Origin: Oscillospiraceae bacterium
GTDB lineage: Bacteria; Bacillota_A; Clostridia; Oscillospirales; Oscillospiraceae
Length of the DNA stretch: 36,542 nucleotides
Assembly (NCBI GenBank): GCA_021771675.1
Contig: JAETOP010000024.1
Location: 1-36,542, forward strand
Direction of reading: 5' to 3'
A model generated the notes under the pieces. It did not search any database and was not told where the DNA came from. It saw nothing but the letters and a program-made list of their open reading frames with translations. Numbering within the stretch: the stretch's first letter is position 1; the number at the start of each line of letters is the position of its first letter. The translations under genes were made by a program, and so were the position numbers. This document shows, in pieces, positions 1 through 7,097 of this stretch.

Positions 1-107
1 GTGCTTGCAAACAGCCAACTTTTTCAATTTGATTTTTCTCTGTGTTGGAACATCCCTCCAACACATCCCTCCAACTTCATATCCCTTCATTTGAAGGGAT
101 TGAATAC

Positions 108-193
108 GCCGCTATGATGGAATGGTAGACATAGTGGACTTAAAATCCACCTGAAGCGATTCAGTACCGGTTCGAGTCCGGTTAGCGGCACCA
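108..193 (+). tRNA. tRNA-Leu (anticodon UAA)
   Basis: The acceptor arm GCCGCTA (108-114) pairs with TAGCGGC (183-189), followed by discriminator A and an encoded CCA (191-193). The anticodon stem GTGGA/TCCAC encloses the loop CTTAAAA with anticodon TAA at 141-143, which reads UUA leucine codons. A long variable arm (CTGAAGCGATTCAG) and the T-arm GGTTCGAGTCC fit a class II leucine tRNA. A recombinase remnant directly downstream suggests that the 3' end served as an attachment site. Confidence 0.95.
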
Positions 194-201
194 TTTTCCT
201 G

Positions 202-235
202 ATCTCAGAGCAGTTTTTCTGCTCTGAGATTTTTA
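202..235 (+). terminator. Rho-independent terminator of the tRNA
   Basis: A perfect 12-bp stem (202-213 with 219-230) with a TTTTT loop is followed by a short T run. It lies 9 nt after the tRNA CCA end. Because it is symmetric it can also end minus-strand transcription, though the recombinase remnant stops just inside its T run. Confidence 0.8.
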
Positions 236-403
236 CATTTCAGGGAGGATTGCGATGATGGCATTGGCAGAAGACAGCTTGTTGTTTTCGTCCAGATGGG
301 TGTAGATATTAGCTGTCGTTCCGATTGTGCTATGTCCAAGCCATGCCTGAATCTCTTTCAAGCTAACTCCCTGAGCGAATAGAAGTGAAGCACAGCTATG
401 CCC
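233..403 (-). pseudogene. Tyrosine recombinase (phage integrase) C-terminal remnant
   Basis: Read on the minus strand, about 56 codons translate to the end of a phage-type integrase: a HSCASLLFAQG segment, then EIQAWLGHS, then the catalytic tyrosine in ANIYTHLD, ending at a TAA at 233-235. This matches the last part of the catalytic domain of the Tn916/conjugative-transposon integrase family, where HxxR is followed by GH and the nucleophilic Tyr. The frame is cut immediately upstream by a stop, exactly where the DLR of the HxxR box should be, so the N-terminal ~330 residues are missing. It cannot be functional. Its place next to tRNA-Leu is the usual one for an integrated element. Confidence 0.8.
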
Positions 404-565
404 TTACGGTATAATTACGACAAACCGGGAAAGCCCTGAAATACCAACGGTTTTTGGGATTCTGCCACCTGATTATTCGTTCTTTTCCAACCCGAAAAAT
501 CAAGCAGAATGCAGGCAAATTTTTGGAGGTGTTAAATTAACGACAAATTCATATCCCCCGGATAA

Positions 566-1501
566 GGCACACCTTATCATAGTCACAGAGATAAAGAACA
601 TATATTTTTAACCGCAGGAATTGAATTCGGCGGTCAAACCATAGCAACGGTAGGCGCTATAGATATGAATGCACCGTTCACACAGGCACAGTTGGATATA
701 ACATGGATGATCTGCCAATATCTGGGGGGGTATCTTTCCCAGAGTACGCTACTGTTATCTCCCGCAAAGCTTATCAGTAAAGAACTCGAAATGCTGCTGG
801 ATGGACATAGTTTATCACATGGAGAACTGGCAAAAGGTTTGATGCCTTTTGGATTGTCCCCAATGGCCAATTATTGCCTGGTTTGCCTGCGATGCTCATA
901 TCATTTGTCCACTGAAATGTTGCAATACTCTTTCCTGGAATTGATCCGCTTACAGTTTCCAAATGCTGTGTTGGCTGTGACTGAAGGCTATATTTGGATG
1001 GCGATTTTGGCTGATAGTTTCCCGGATAAGAATGCGCTGCGCTTTTTTGAGAACAATGACTTCCGAGTGGGAGTCAGTTTCCCGGTGCATGGATTTTCGG
1101 AATTGAATGAAGTAAAGAAGCAAAGTATGTTTTCGGCAGAATGGGCCGAAACACATGGCACCGCTATGGTCTCTTATTCAGACATCTCGCTAAATCATAT
1201 GGCGGCCATTCTTCGGACGGAACAAACACTCCACTCGTTTTGCATGCCCGAAGTTCGGGAATTAGCATTTAGCAGCAAAGAGAAAGACCGTCAACTGTTG
1301 GCCTGCCTTAGTGCGTATTTGCTTCACGGACGCTCTATCGCAGATACCGCTCGGGTACTCGGAATTCACCGCAATACGATCATATACCGCATTGAGCGGC
1401 TTTCCTCAATTTTTCACTGTGAACTGAAAGACCTACCTGATGACGTTGCAGATTGGGTGCTGCTGAGTATATTGCTCTTGAAACTGGAACACTCGGAATA
1501 A
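566..1501 (+). pseudogene. PucR-type HTH regulator, 5'-truncated
   Basis: The last ~60 residues (LLACLSAYLLHGRSIADTAR..., then LGIHRNTIIYRIERL) form the C-terminal helix-turn-helix typical of PucR/CdaR-type activators (HTH_30). The part before it resembles the middle domain of such proteins. The first ATG in frame is at 665, but it has no ribosome site. The same frame stays open and protein-like upstream to 566 (HIFLTAGIEFGGQTIATVGAID), where a TAA ends it. Full family members run to 400-550 residues with an N-terminal ligand domain, which is absent here. I read this as the 3' part of a gene cut by rearrangement next to the integrase remnant. A functional 278-residue protein starting at 665 is possible but less likely. 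Confidence 0.6.
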
Positions 1502-1755
1502 AAACGGTTCCTCATTAATAAGCTCCACGCGAAAAGGAAGAACTTCACAGATCACATGGATGGAATACTGATTAGAAAGCTTACATCACTACAGACAAAG
1601 TATAACGGGAGGTCATTAAGCTGATCTGGCATTCTGGATCGTGACGCCAATGTCACGAAGGTGGAGAACACCTATCTGCGGCACAAGGTGATGACAGAAG
1701 CCGAGGATGAGACTGAACCCATATACCGCTTGGAAGAGTTTTTGTTTCTGCAGCC
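1502..1755. other. Intergenic stretch without a recognisable gene
   Basis: There is no ORF with a ribosome site and no clear hairpin. A 64-codon frame at 1661-1855 runs antisense into the end of the TetR gene and has no convincing family; it may be a shadow or a scrap of a lost gene. Base composition is like the flanking AT-rich island. Confidence 0.4.
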
Positions 1756-2346
1756 TCATTCCTTTAACATGACGGTCTTCTCTGATCGGCGTTCGATCAT
1801 CGTTCTACACCAGAGTTTACCGCACTCGATGATCTCCTCCAGCGTCACGTTATAGTCATTGTGATAATAACGGATAAACTGCATGGCGATGCCGTCCGAA
1901 AATGCAGAAACTTCCAGTTCAAGCAGGTGTTTATCACGAATAGAGTCGTCTTTGTTTACTGCCTCGTAAATTCGTCCTTTACAGATGTTGCCCAGATGAC
2001 GCACAAAATTCGTCACTTCATCTGAGATGAAGATCAACCGGAAGAAGGAATCGTTCTTCTTGATATAGGCATAAATCTCATCAAAGAAAGGTTCAATGTC
2101 ATGTACATTGGATATGGTTTTGTTCTCAAAGAAGGCTTTCAGTGTTTCGGCTTTAATATCCTCCGCAACGTGCCGCACATCATCATAGTGAGAATAGAAA
2201 GTGCTCCGGTTAATGTCCGCTCGCTGCACCAGCTCTGTCACTGTGATCTTGTTAATATTTTTCTTTTCGTAAAGCAGCTCTGCAAAAGTATCTCTTATGA
2301 GGTTTCTTGTTTTTACAGATGAAGCGTTCAGGTTCTTTGCCTTCAT
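1756..2346 (-). CDS. TetR/AcrR-family transcriptional regulator
   Basis: This 196-residue protein has an N-terminal TetR HTH at residues ~14-60 (RNLIRDTFAELLYEK, ITVTELVQRADINRSTFYSHY), with the NRSTFYSHY recognition helix highly typical. It is followed by an all-helical ligand/dimer domain of the TetR_C_33/DhaS-like kind. The start at 2346 is fixed by a GGAGG site 6-7 nt upstream. It is divergent from the oleate hydratase gene across a 160-bp region holding two near-identical palindromes, so it most likely represses that gene and itself. The ligand cannot be read from the sequence; fatty acids are a reasonable guess from the neighbour. Confidence 0.88.
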   Translation of the reverse strand: MKAKNLNASSVKTRNLIRDTFAELLYEKKNINKITVTELVQRADINRSTFYSHYDDVRHVAEDIKAETLKAFFENKTISNVHDIEPFFDEIYAYIKKNDSFFRLIFISDEVTNFVRHLGNICKGRIYEAVNKDDSIRDKHLLELEVSAFSDGIAMQFIRYYHNDYNVTLEEIIECGKLWCRTMIERRSEKTVMLKE

Positions 2347-2382
2347 AAATTTCCTCCTGAATATATCGACAAATATGCGTTG

Positions 2383-2402
2383 AGTGTGGATATATCAACA
2401 CT
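2383..2402. promoter_or_regulatory. Putative TetR operator 2 (tetR side)
   Basis: AGTGTGG-ATATAT-CAACACT is an inverted repeat with one mismatch. It has the same half-site and the same 6-nt spacing as the perfect palindrome at 2453-2476. It lies ~40 bp upstream of the tetR start, where it could mediate autoregulation. Confidence 0.6.
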
Positions 2403-2419
2403 TCGCATAACATCAATGG

Positions 2420-2448
2420 TTGCTCTATAGTACATTTCTTATTATAAT
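2420..2448 (+). promoter_or_regulatory. Promoter of oleate hydratase
   Basis: -35 TTGCTC (2420-2425), a 17-bp spacer and -10 TATAAT (2443-2448). The expected start point, near 2455, lies inside the operator at 2453-2476. Confidence 0.75.
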
Positions 2449-2452
2449 ATAG

Positions 2453-2476
2453 ACAGTGTTGTTATGTCAACACTGT
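2453..2476. promoter_or_regulatory. Putative TetR operator 1 (over the ohyA start point)
   Basis: A perfect 9-bp inverted repeat, ACAGTGTTG / CAACACTGT, is separated by TTATGT. It sits directly after the -10 box, the classic place for repression by a TetR protein. Confidence 0.75.
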
Positions 2477-2507
2477 TTTGAAAACTTTTCAGAAAGGAAT
2501 GTATACC

Positions 2508-4322
2508 ATGAACATTTACAATCTGTTTTACAAGGCCCCCGCACCTGAAGGCATAGAAGAAAGGAACGCCCACATCATTGGCGGAGGAATAGCCGGCCTT
2601 GCGGCAGCGGTCTTTCTGATTGATGATGCCGGAATGCCGGGAAAGAACATCACGCTGTATGAAAAACGAAATTCCCTTGGCGGCTGCTGTGACGCTTATT
2701 CCGGGGAAGCGGGCTATATCTGCCCCGGTGAGCGTGAACTGGAGCCATTTATGGAGTGCCTTTGGTATCTGTGCAGCAAGATCCCGTCCTTGGAAGATCC
2801 ATCGATCTCGGTGCTTGATGAATCAGTAAGAGCCAATAAGGATATGCCGATCCATTCCGAAAGCAGACTCCTGTGCAAACAGGGACATATTTACGAAAAG
2901 GTGCATGACTACCGCATGAGTCCGGAGCTGCTCCTGAAAATGGAGCACTTCACCAGCATCCCGGAAAAGGATCTGGAGGATATGACGATTGAGGACTATT
3001 TCGGAAAGGACAGCGAGTTCTTCCATAGCTCTCTGTGGTGGTGCTATCACTCTATGCTGGCTTTTAAGCCCTATCACAGTGCATTGGAGGCGCAGCGGTA
3101 TTTCAACCGATTCGGCCTTCTGAACAGGCTCGACTATCTGGAGGGCATTCTGCATACAAAACGCAATGACAAGGATTCTGTGATCAAGCCGATTCATAAA
3201 TGGTTGGAGGATCAGGGTGTCACCTTCCGTATGGACACTGCAGTCTATGATCTGGAAATGGATGAGGCCTGCAATACGGTTTACGGTATTAAGATCAAGA
3301 ATCAGGAAACCATTCCTGTAAGAGCTCAGGATTACGTCCTTCTTACCAGCGGCTCCATGATGACAAACGCCTCCTACGGTGATAATACACATATCGCTGA
3401 AATTAACCGGGACACGGAAGATATGGGCTTGTTCACGGTATGGAAAAACCTTGCCGCACGGAATAAAAAGTTCGGCAATCCAGATAAGTTCTTAAGCCAT
3501 ATCGACAAGACCAAATGGATGAGTTTTTTCCTCACCGTAGAAGACTATCCCGAATTTTTTGAACGATTGGAGAAGATGACCGGAAGCAAGAGCGGTACGG
3601 GCGGCGGAATCACCTTCATGGATTCCGGTTGGGAAATGTCGCTGGTCATTTATGATAGGGACTATTTCCCGGATCAGCGGGAGAAGAACCGTGACGTTCT
3701 GTGGGGAGATGGCCTGTTTGGAGAGCGTATTGGCAGCTATATCAAAAAGCCTATGGCGGAGTGCACAGGAAATGAGATCATTGAAGAGATGCTGTACCAT
3801 TTTGGAATGTTGGATATGAAGGATGAGGTGCTGGCACATTCCCATATCTCTACCTGTATGATGCCCTATATCACCTCGCAGTTCATGCCTCGCAAGGAAA
3901 GCGACCGCCCGACGATCATTCCGAAGGATTGCACAAATCTCGCTCTCATTGGACAATATGTCGAGGTTCCCCGTGATGTGGTGTTCACCATTGAAACCTC
4001 TGTCCGCACACCGCTGGAGGCAGTTTACATGCTTACGGGTCTGGATAAGGAAATCATCGAGGTGAATCCTGCCAGATATGACCTTCGCTATATCAAAGAA
4101 AGAGTCATGAAATTCGGCGGTATGAAGGGTAAGATTACGGAGGAAGACCTTCCGAAGATCAATCCTCTCAAACTGTGGCTTGGGAAGGCAAAGCTGATAA
4201 AAGAGCTCTTGAAAAAGGCAAACGAGATTCCGCCTTATTACATCATGTATCCGGGCAGAGATAAGAGCATAGCACTAAAGGATTCTGTTCTGAAACCACA
4301 GTTTCCGAAAGACAGTAGATAA
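2508..4322 (+). CDS. ohyA: Oleate hydratase (myosin-cross-reactive antigen family)
   Basis: This 604-residue FAD enzyme adds water to the cis-9 double bond of oleic or linoleic acid to give 10-hydroxy fatty acids. In gut bacteria it is usually seen as detoxification of unsaturated fatty acids at the membrane. Visible signatures are an N-terminal dinucleotide motif (HIIGGGIAGLAAAVFL, ~residues 22-37), the flavin-site run YEKRNSLGGCCDA, and the conserved RYFNRFGLLNRL, TSQFMPR and IGQYVEVPRDVVFTIETSVRTPLEAVY segments. Length fits the family (~590). The start at 2508 has AGAAAGGA 9 nt upstream; an upstream in-frame ATG at 2499 abuts that site and a TTG at 2478 lies in the operator, so both are unlikely. 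It is monocistronic, behind an operator-covered promoter. Confidence 0.95.
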   Translation: MNIYNLFYKAPAPEGIEERNAHIIGGGIAGLAAAVFLIDDAGMPGKNITLYEKRNSLGGCCDAYSGEAGYICPGERELEPFMECLWYLCSKIPSLEDPSISVLDESVRANKDMPIHSESRLLCKQGHIYEKVHDYRMSPELLLKMEHFTSIPEKDLEDMTIEDYFGKDSEFFHSSLWWCYHSMLAFKPYHSALEAQRYFNRFGLLNRLDYLEGILHTKRNDKDSVIKPIHKWLEDQGVTFRMDTAVYDLEMDEACNTVYGIKIKNQETIPVRAQDYVLLTSGSMMTNASYGDNTHIAEINRDTEDMGLFTVWKNLAARNKKFGNPDKFLSHIDKTKWMSFFLTVEDYPEFFERLEKMTGSKSGTGGGITFMDSGWEMSLVIYDRDYFPDQREKNRDVLWGDGLFGERIGSYIKKPMAECTGNEIIEEMLYHFGMLDMKDEVLAHSHISTCMMPYITSQFMPRKESDRPTIIPKDCTNLALIGQYVEVPRDVVFTIETSVRTPLEAVYMLTGLDKEIIEVNPARYDLRYIKERVMKFGGMKGKITEEDLPKINPLKLWLGKAKLIKELLKKANEIPPYYIMYPGRDKSIALKDSVLKPQFPKDSR

Positions 4323-4334
4323 TCATTCATTACA

Positions 4335-4376
4335 AACAGGCCGCGAGACGGAAATCAACCATCAAAGCGGCCTGTT
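4335..4376 (+). terminator. Terminator after oleate hydratase
   Basis: A 10-bp perfect stem (AACAGGCCGC with GCGGCCTGTT) closes a 22-nt loop, 13 nt after the ohyA stop. The T tract is poor (ATATTATT). Confidence 0.6.
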
Positions 4377-4425
4377 ATATTATTCCCTATATCGTGACTT
4401 CCTTACTTAATAACACCGTAATTAT

Positions 4426-4469
4426 GGGCTGACTTTGTAGAAGCAATTCTATGAAGTCAGCCCTTTTTT
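4426..4469. terminator. Second terminator between ohyA and the abiEii remnant
   Basis: A 10-bp stem, GGGCTGACTT (4426-4435) with AAGTCAGCCC (4454-4463), is followed by TTTTTT on the plus strand. It could also act on the convergent minus-strand remnant. Confidence 0.75.
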
Positions 4470-4474
4470 ATTTT

Positions 4475-4972
4475 CTACGAAAGGAATGAGTAGGTGAAGT
4501 TTACGGTCTGCGTTTCGTGTTCATCCACTTCGATTTGAAATTCATCAACCAGAAGCTGCGCAAAATCTTCTTGCAGTCTGGGAACAAACTGCTCCCGCAG
4601 GAACACTTCGGTTTCTGCGTTCAGTGCTTTGTTCAGCTTGTCCTGCTGATTCTTACTGCGCTGTGCCCAGGGATCTTTTTGGGCAGATTCCAGCAAGCGC
4701 CAGTCGAGGATCAAATCAATATCTTCGGAAAAACGATGGATCAGATCAAAGCTTTTGGAAAGGCTGGTTCCACCTTTGAATGCCAGGTGTTTTGTCCAGG
4801 GGCTTTGATGGAAGAGGTAATCCAGAGTCCAGCAGACCCAGAAATCTTTCTCAACGATGCCTTCACTGAGGCCGCAATTTGCTGCGGTAATGAAGAATTG
4901 CAGCGCTTGAGGGCGTATGACAGTACGGAAAAGATACTTGTGAATATGTGTGAAAATTTTTTGATTGACAAA
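4475..4972 (-). pseudogene. AbiEii/AbiGii-type nucleotidyltransferase toxin, truncated at both ends
   Basis: One minus-strand frame is open from 4972 to 4475 and reads as the N-terminal half of an AbiEii toxin: EGIVEKDFWVCWTLDYLF, KHLAFKGGTSLSKSF and HRFSEDIDLILDWRLL, the last two holding the GGTSLSK and DxDL-type catalytic motifs of the nucleotidyltransferase fold. No ATG, GTG or TTG occurs in frame before the conserved region, and a stop lies at 4973-4975. At the other end the protein stops after ~165 codons, while the family runs to ~280-310 residues. No AbiEi antitoxin partner is recognisable beside it. This is a decayed abortive-infection/type IV toxin-antitoxin gene. Confidence 0.75.
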
Positions 4973-5088
4973 TCAATCACTTTTGCCGCACGGATTGTCA
5001 AGCTGCACGGGTATTTGATGAAATCCCATAAGGAAGCTATCGTTTCAAGCAGATCGCCCGCAGTGAAGGAGAAAGGGGTGGAACCGAT

Positions 5089-5682
5089 ATGAAACTGGAT
5101 CGTTCATTTTATTTGCGCTCCGGTTTGGATGTTGCCCGGGATCTGATCGGAAAGCAGTTTGTGCATCACAGTCCGGAGGGTACGACAAAAGGAATCATTG
5201 TTGAAGTTGAGGCCTATATGGGACATGAAGATGCCGGCGCCCACTCCTATAAAGCCCCCAGGACAGGACGGACTGCCATCGAGTACGGGGTCGGCGGCTA
5301 CGCATATGTCTATACGATTTATGGAATGCACACCTGCATGAATGTTGTTGCCAACCGGGAGGAACTCCCGGAGGCTGTGCTCATCCGGAGCTTAGAGCCC
5401 ACATATGGGATTGAGCTCATGAAAAAACGGCGGAATAAGCTGGCGCTGAAAGACCTTTGCAGTGGGCCGGGGAGACTTTGCCAGGCGATGGGCATCACCC
5501 GGGAACACTATGGAATGGACCTGTGCGGCGATACGCTGTTTATCGAAACCGTTGACGGGCCTGTGCCGGAGATTGTCGCAACCAGCCGCATTAACATCGA
5601 TTATGCCGGGGAAGCGGCGGATTATCCATGGCGCTTTTTGCTCCGGGGCAGTCCGTATATCTCCGTACCTTCCAAAAAATAA
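5089..5682 (+). CDS. DNA-3-methyladenine glycosylase (AAG/MPG family)
   Basis: This 197-residue base-excision repair enzyme removes alkylated purines such as 3-methyladenine and hypoxanthine from DNA. Family marks are FYLRSGLDVARDLIGK, the catalytic-glutamate run IVEVEAYMGHEDAGAHSY, the conserved YGMHTCMNVV strand, and a C-terminal RINIDYAGEAADYPWRFLLRG segment with the usual substrate-contact residues. Length matches bacterial homologues (~200). The start at 5089 has GAAAGGGG ~12 nt upstream. It stands alone at the edge of the AT-rich island, and I cannot say whether it belongs to the island or to the backbone. Confidence 0.92.
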   Translation: MKLDRSFYLRSGLDVARDLIGKQFVHHSPEGTTKGIIVEVEAYMGHEDAGAHSYKAPRTGRTAIEYGVGGYAYVYTIYGMHTCMNVVANREELPEAVLIRSLEPTYGIELMKKRRNKLALKDLCSGPGRLCQAMGITREHYGMDLCGDTLFIETVDGPVPEIVATSRINIDYAGEAADYPWRFLLRGSPYISVPSKK

Positions 5683-5733
5683 CACATGGGTCATTTTCAC
5701 CTGTCTAAAATGCTGTGTAGCTATAAAAAGAGG

Positions 5734-5768
5734 ACTGCTGCAAAATGAGGGCTCTGCAGCAGTTCGTC
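5734..5768 (+). terminator. Possible terminator after the glycosylase gene
   Basis: ACTGCTGCA (5734-5742) pairs with TGCAGCAGT (5755-5763) and is followed by a T-rich but interrupted run. The remaining sequence to 5930 holds no gene that I recognise. Confidence 0.5.
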
Positions 5769-5930
5769 TTTATTTACAGGTGATGTTATAGCTGCGCAGG
5801 GGCTTCCACACGGCGCACGGCACCCCGGGTTTGCCCGCCGTTTGTGGTATGCTATCACATACATAAGGAAGGTGCATTCTTACAGGAAAGTATATAAGAC
5901 GATATTACTTGGGCTAAACAAATGAAAAGA

Positions 5931-5962
5931 CTCCGGCTCTGAGCTGTACCTCGGAGCCGGAG
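5931..5962 (-). terminator. Terminator of thiT
   Basis: A 9-bp perfect stem, CTCCGGCTC with GAGCCGGAG, is followed on the minus strand by TCTTTTC, 10 nt after the thiT stop. Confidence 0.75.
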
Positions 5963-5971
5963 AAAATTTTA

Positions 5972-6523
5972 TCATATCAAATCCTGACCGGTAACGTACT
6001 TTCTGGCAGGGGTTTTCAGCAGCACTGCGCCAATAACCAGGATAATCAGGGCATCGGGCAGCATGTAAGCGCCATTGTACAGGGCGGAATAGAACCAGGG
6101 GGTGGTCATGGTCATGTTGAAGAAGGTTTCGGGCATGTACTCAGCCCAGATGGTGGCACCTACCACATAGTGCACCAGGAACCGGGCGACACAGGCGATA
6201 ACGGTGCCGAGGAAGAATTTCCCCCGAAACAATCCGGCCAGCCCCAGCACGGTATAGGCGACGATGAAGTCGCCGATGATGCTCTGCCAGCCGATGGCAA
6301 TGCCGCCCTCGAAGAGGGTTTGCAGCACGGCGTGGGCGAAGCTTGCAACCAGGCCGGGGCCGAAGCCCCAGCGGACGCAGTACAGGATGATGGGCAGCAT
6401 TGCCAAATCCACGGAGCCGCCCCAGGGCATTTTGTACAGGGGAAGGAAGCTGAGAATTTCCGCCAGAGCGATGCATACGGCGCCCTCTGTCAGCATGCGG
6501 ACTTTGCGATGGGAATTTTCCAT
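5972..6523 (-). CDS. thiT: Thiamine transporter substrate-binding subunit ThiT (ECF S component)
   Basis: This 183-residue, strongly hydrophobic protein has about six membrane helices. It contains the ThiT thiamine-site features MPWGGSVDLAMLPI and RWGFGPGLVASFAHAVLQ, and ...FLVHYVVGATIWAEY near the middle. ThiT binds thiamine outside the cell and works with a shared energizing module (EcfA, EcfA', EcfT), which is not in this window. The start at 6523 is set by a GGAGG site; an upstream ATG at 6574 lies inside the terminator hairpin of the leader and is rejected. A TPP riboswitch in the leader independently supports the thiamine role. Confidence 0.95.
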   Translation of the reverse strand: MENSHRKVRMLTEGAVCIALAEILSFLPLYKMPWGGSVDLAMLPIILYCVRWGFGPGLVASFAHAVLQTLFEGGIAIGWQSIIGDFIVAYTVLGLAGLFRGKFFLGTVIACVARFLVHYVVGATIWAEYMPETFFNMTMTTPWFYSALYNGAYMLPDALIILVIGAVLLKTPARKYVTGQDLI

Positions 6524-6527
6524 TGAG

Positions 6528-6595
6528 AATACCTCCAAAAAAGAATATCGCACTGCAAACCCGTCCAGGTGCAATGCGATACCAGCAGAGGTATT
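6528..6595 (-). promoter_or_regulatory. Riboswitch expression platform: terminator nested in an RBS-masking helix
   Basis: On the minus strand a 12-bp stem with one GU pair (6570-6581 with 6546-6557) is followed by TTCTTTTTT, a complete intrinsic terminator. Just outside it, AATACCTC (transcribed from 6588-6595) is perfectly complementary to GAGGTATT (6528-6535), which contains the thiT ribosome site. The same leader can therefore stop transcription or hide the ribosome site. Confidence 0.75.
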
Positions 6596-6600
6596 TGAAG

Positions 6601-6695
6601 CATCTTTCCCTACGACGGTACTAACCGCATCAGGTTCACGGGTCAGGGCGATACAGCCCTATCTCAGCCGGATTCGTCCGGCCCCCCGAAGACGT
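6601..6695 (-). promoter_or_regulatory. TPP riboswitch (THI element)
   Basis: The minus strand contains the pyrimidine-sensor core CTGAGA, then CGCCCTGACCCGTGAACCTG, then GGTTAGTACCGTCGTAGGGA, the conserved elements of the TPP aptamer in the right order. The P3 arm here is GGCCGGACGAATCCGGC-like. Thiamine pyrophosphate binding normally shuts off the downstream gene, here thiT. Confidence 0.95.
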
Positions 6696-6716
6696 ATTTG
6701 CTTTTGCGTTGGGGCT

Positions 6717-6745
6717 ATTATAGACAAAAAGGAGAAATTTGTCAA
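6717..6745 (-). promoter_or_regulatory. thiT promoter, perfect consensus
   Basis: TTGACA and TATAAT, both full consensus and 17 bp apart, are read on the minus strand. The predicted start lies ~15 nt upstream of the riboswitch. Confidence 0.9.
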
Positions 6746-7038
6746 GAGAAATGAAAACACCGCTTCGTGACCGGCAGCGTTTTTTATATGCCATGTCAAT
6801 CAGACGGCCCGATCAACCTTATTGAACCGGAGGCATCCGGTACAAGCGTATACATGGCAGGGAGTTCCACTCGCAGTTGGAACGTCTGTGAGAGTGGGAT
6901 ACCTTAATACCCAAGGTAACACCCTTACCACAAAGATCACACTTCGCCATTCATTGCTCCTCCCATCCAAAATCGTACTTTGCATACTGCGCCCAATCCA
7001 AGCGCTTAGAGCCTTTTCTCAAAAAATGAAAAAACCCA
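6746..7038. other. Structured intergenic region, no gene recognised
   Basis: Between thiT and the MATE gene there is no convincing coding frame. Several nested inverted repeats occur: TGCCATG / CATGGCA enclosing ACCGGA-GGCA-TCCGGT, then GTTCCA / TGGAAC, then ACCTT / AAGGT. No matching promoter and T-tract terminator pair was found around them. It could be an unknown structured RNA or an eroded repeat. Confidence 0.35.
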
Positions 7039-7067
7039 TGGACTTTTTCAGGGGAGCGTGGTAGAAT
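7039..7067 (+). promoter_or_regulatory. Candidate promoter of the MATE-GH3 operon
   Basis: TGGACT (4/6 of the -35 consensus), a 17-bp spacer and TAGAAT. It ends 31 nt before the MATE start codon. Confidence 0.5.
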
Positions 7068-7097
7068 CCCAGTGAGAAACGAAGGGAGTCTTTTCTG

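Noticed and set aside
183..193. Second attachment site: repeat of the tRNA-Leu 3' end further downstream
   Set aside because: I looked for another copy of the T-arm/acceptor sequence up to ~6 kb and saw none, so the element's right border cannot be placed.
4517..5092. 191-codon plus-strand frame before the glycosylase gene
   Set aside because: It is antisense to the AbiEii remnant, whose motifs are clear on the other strand.
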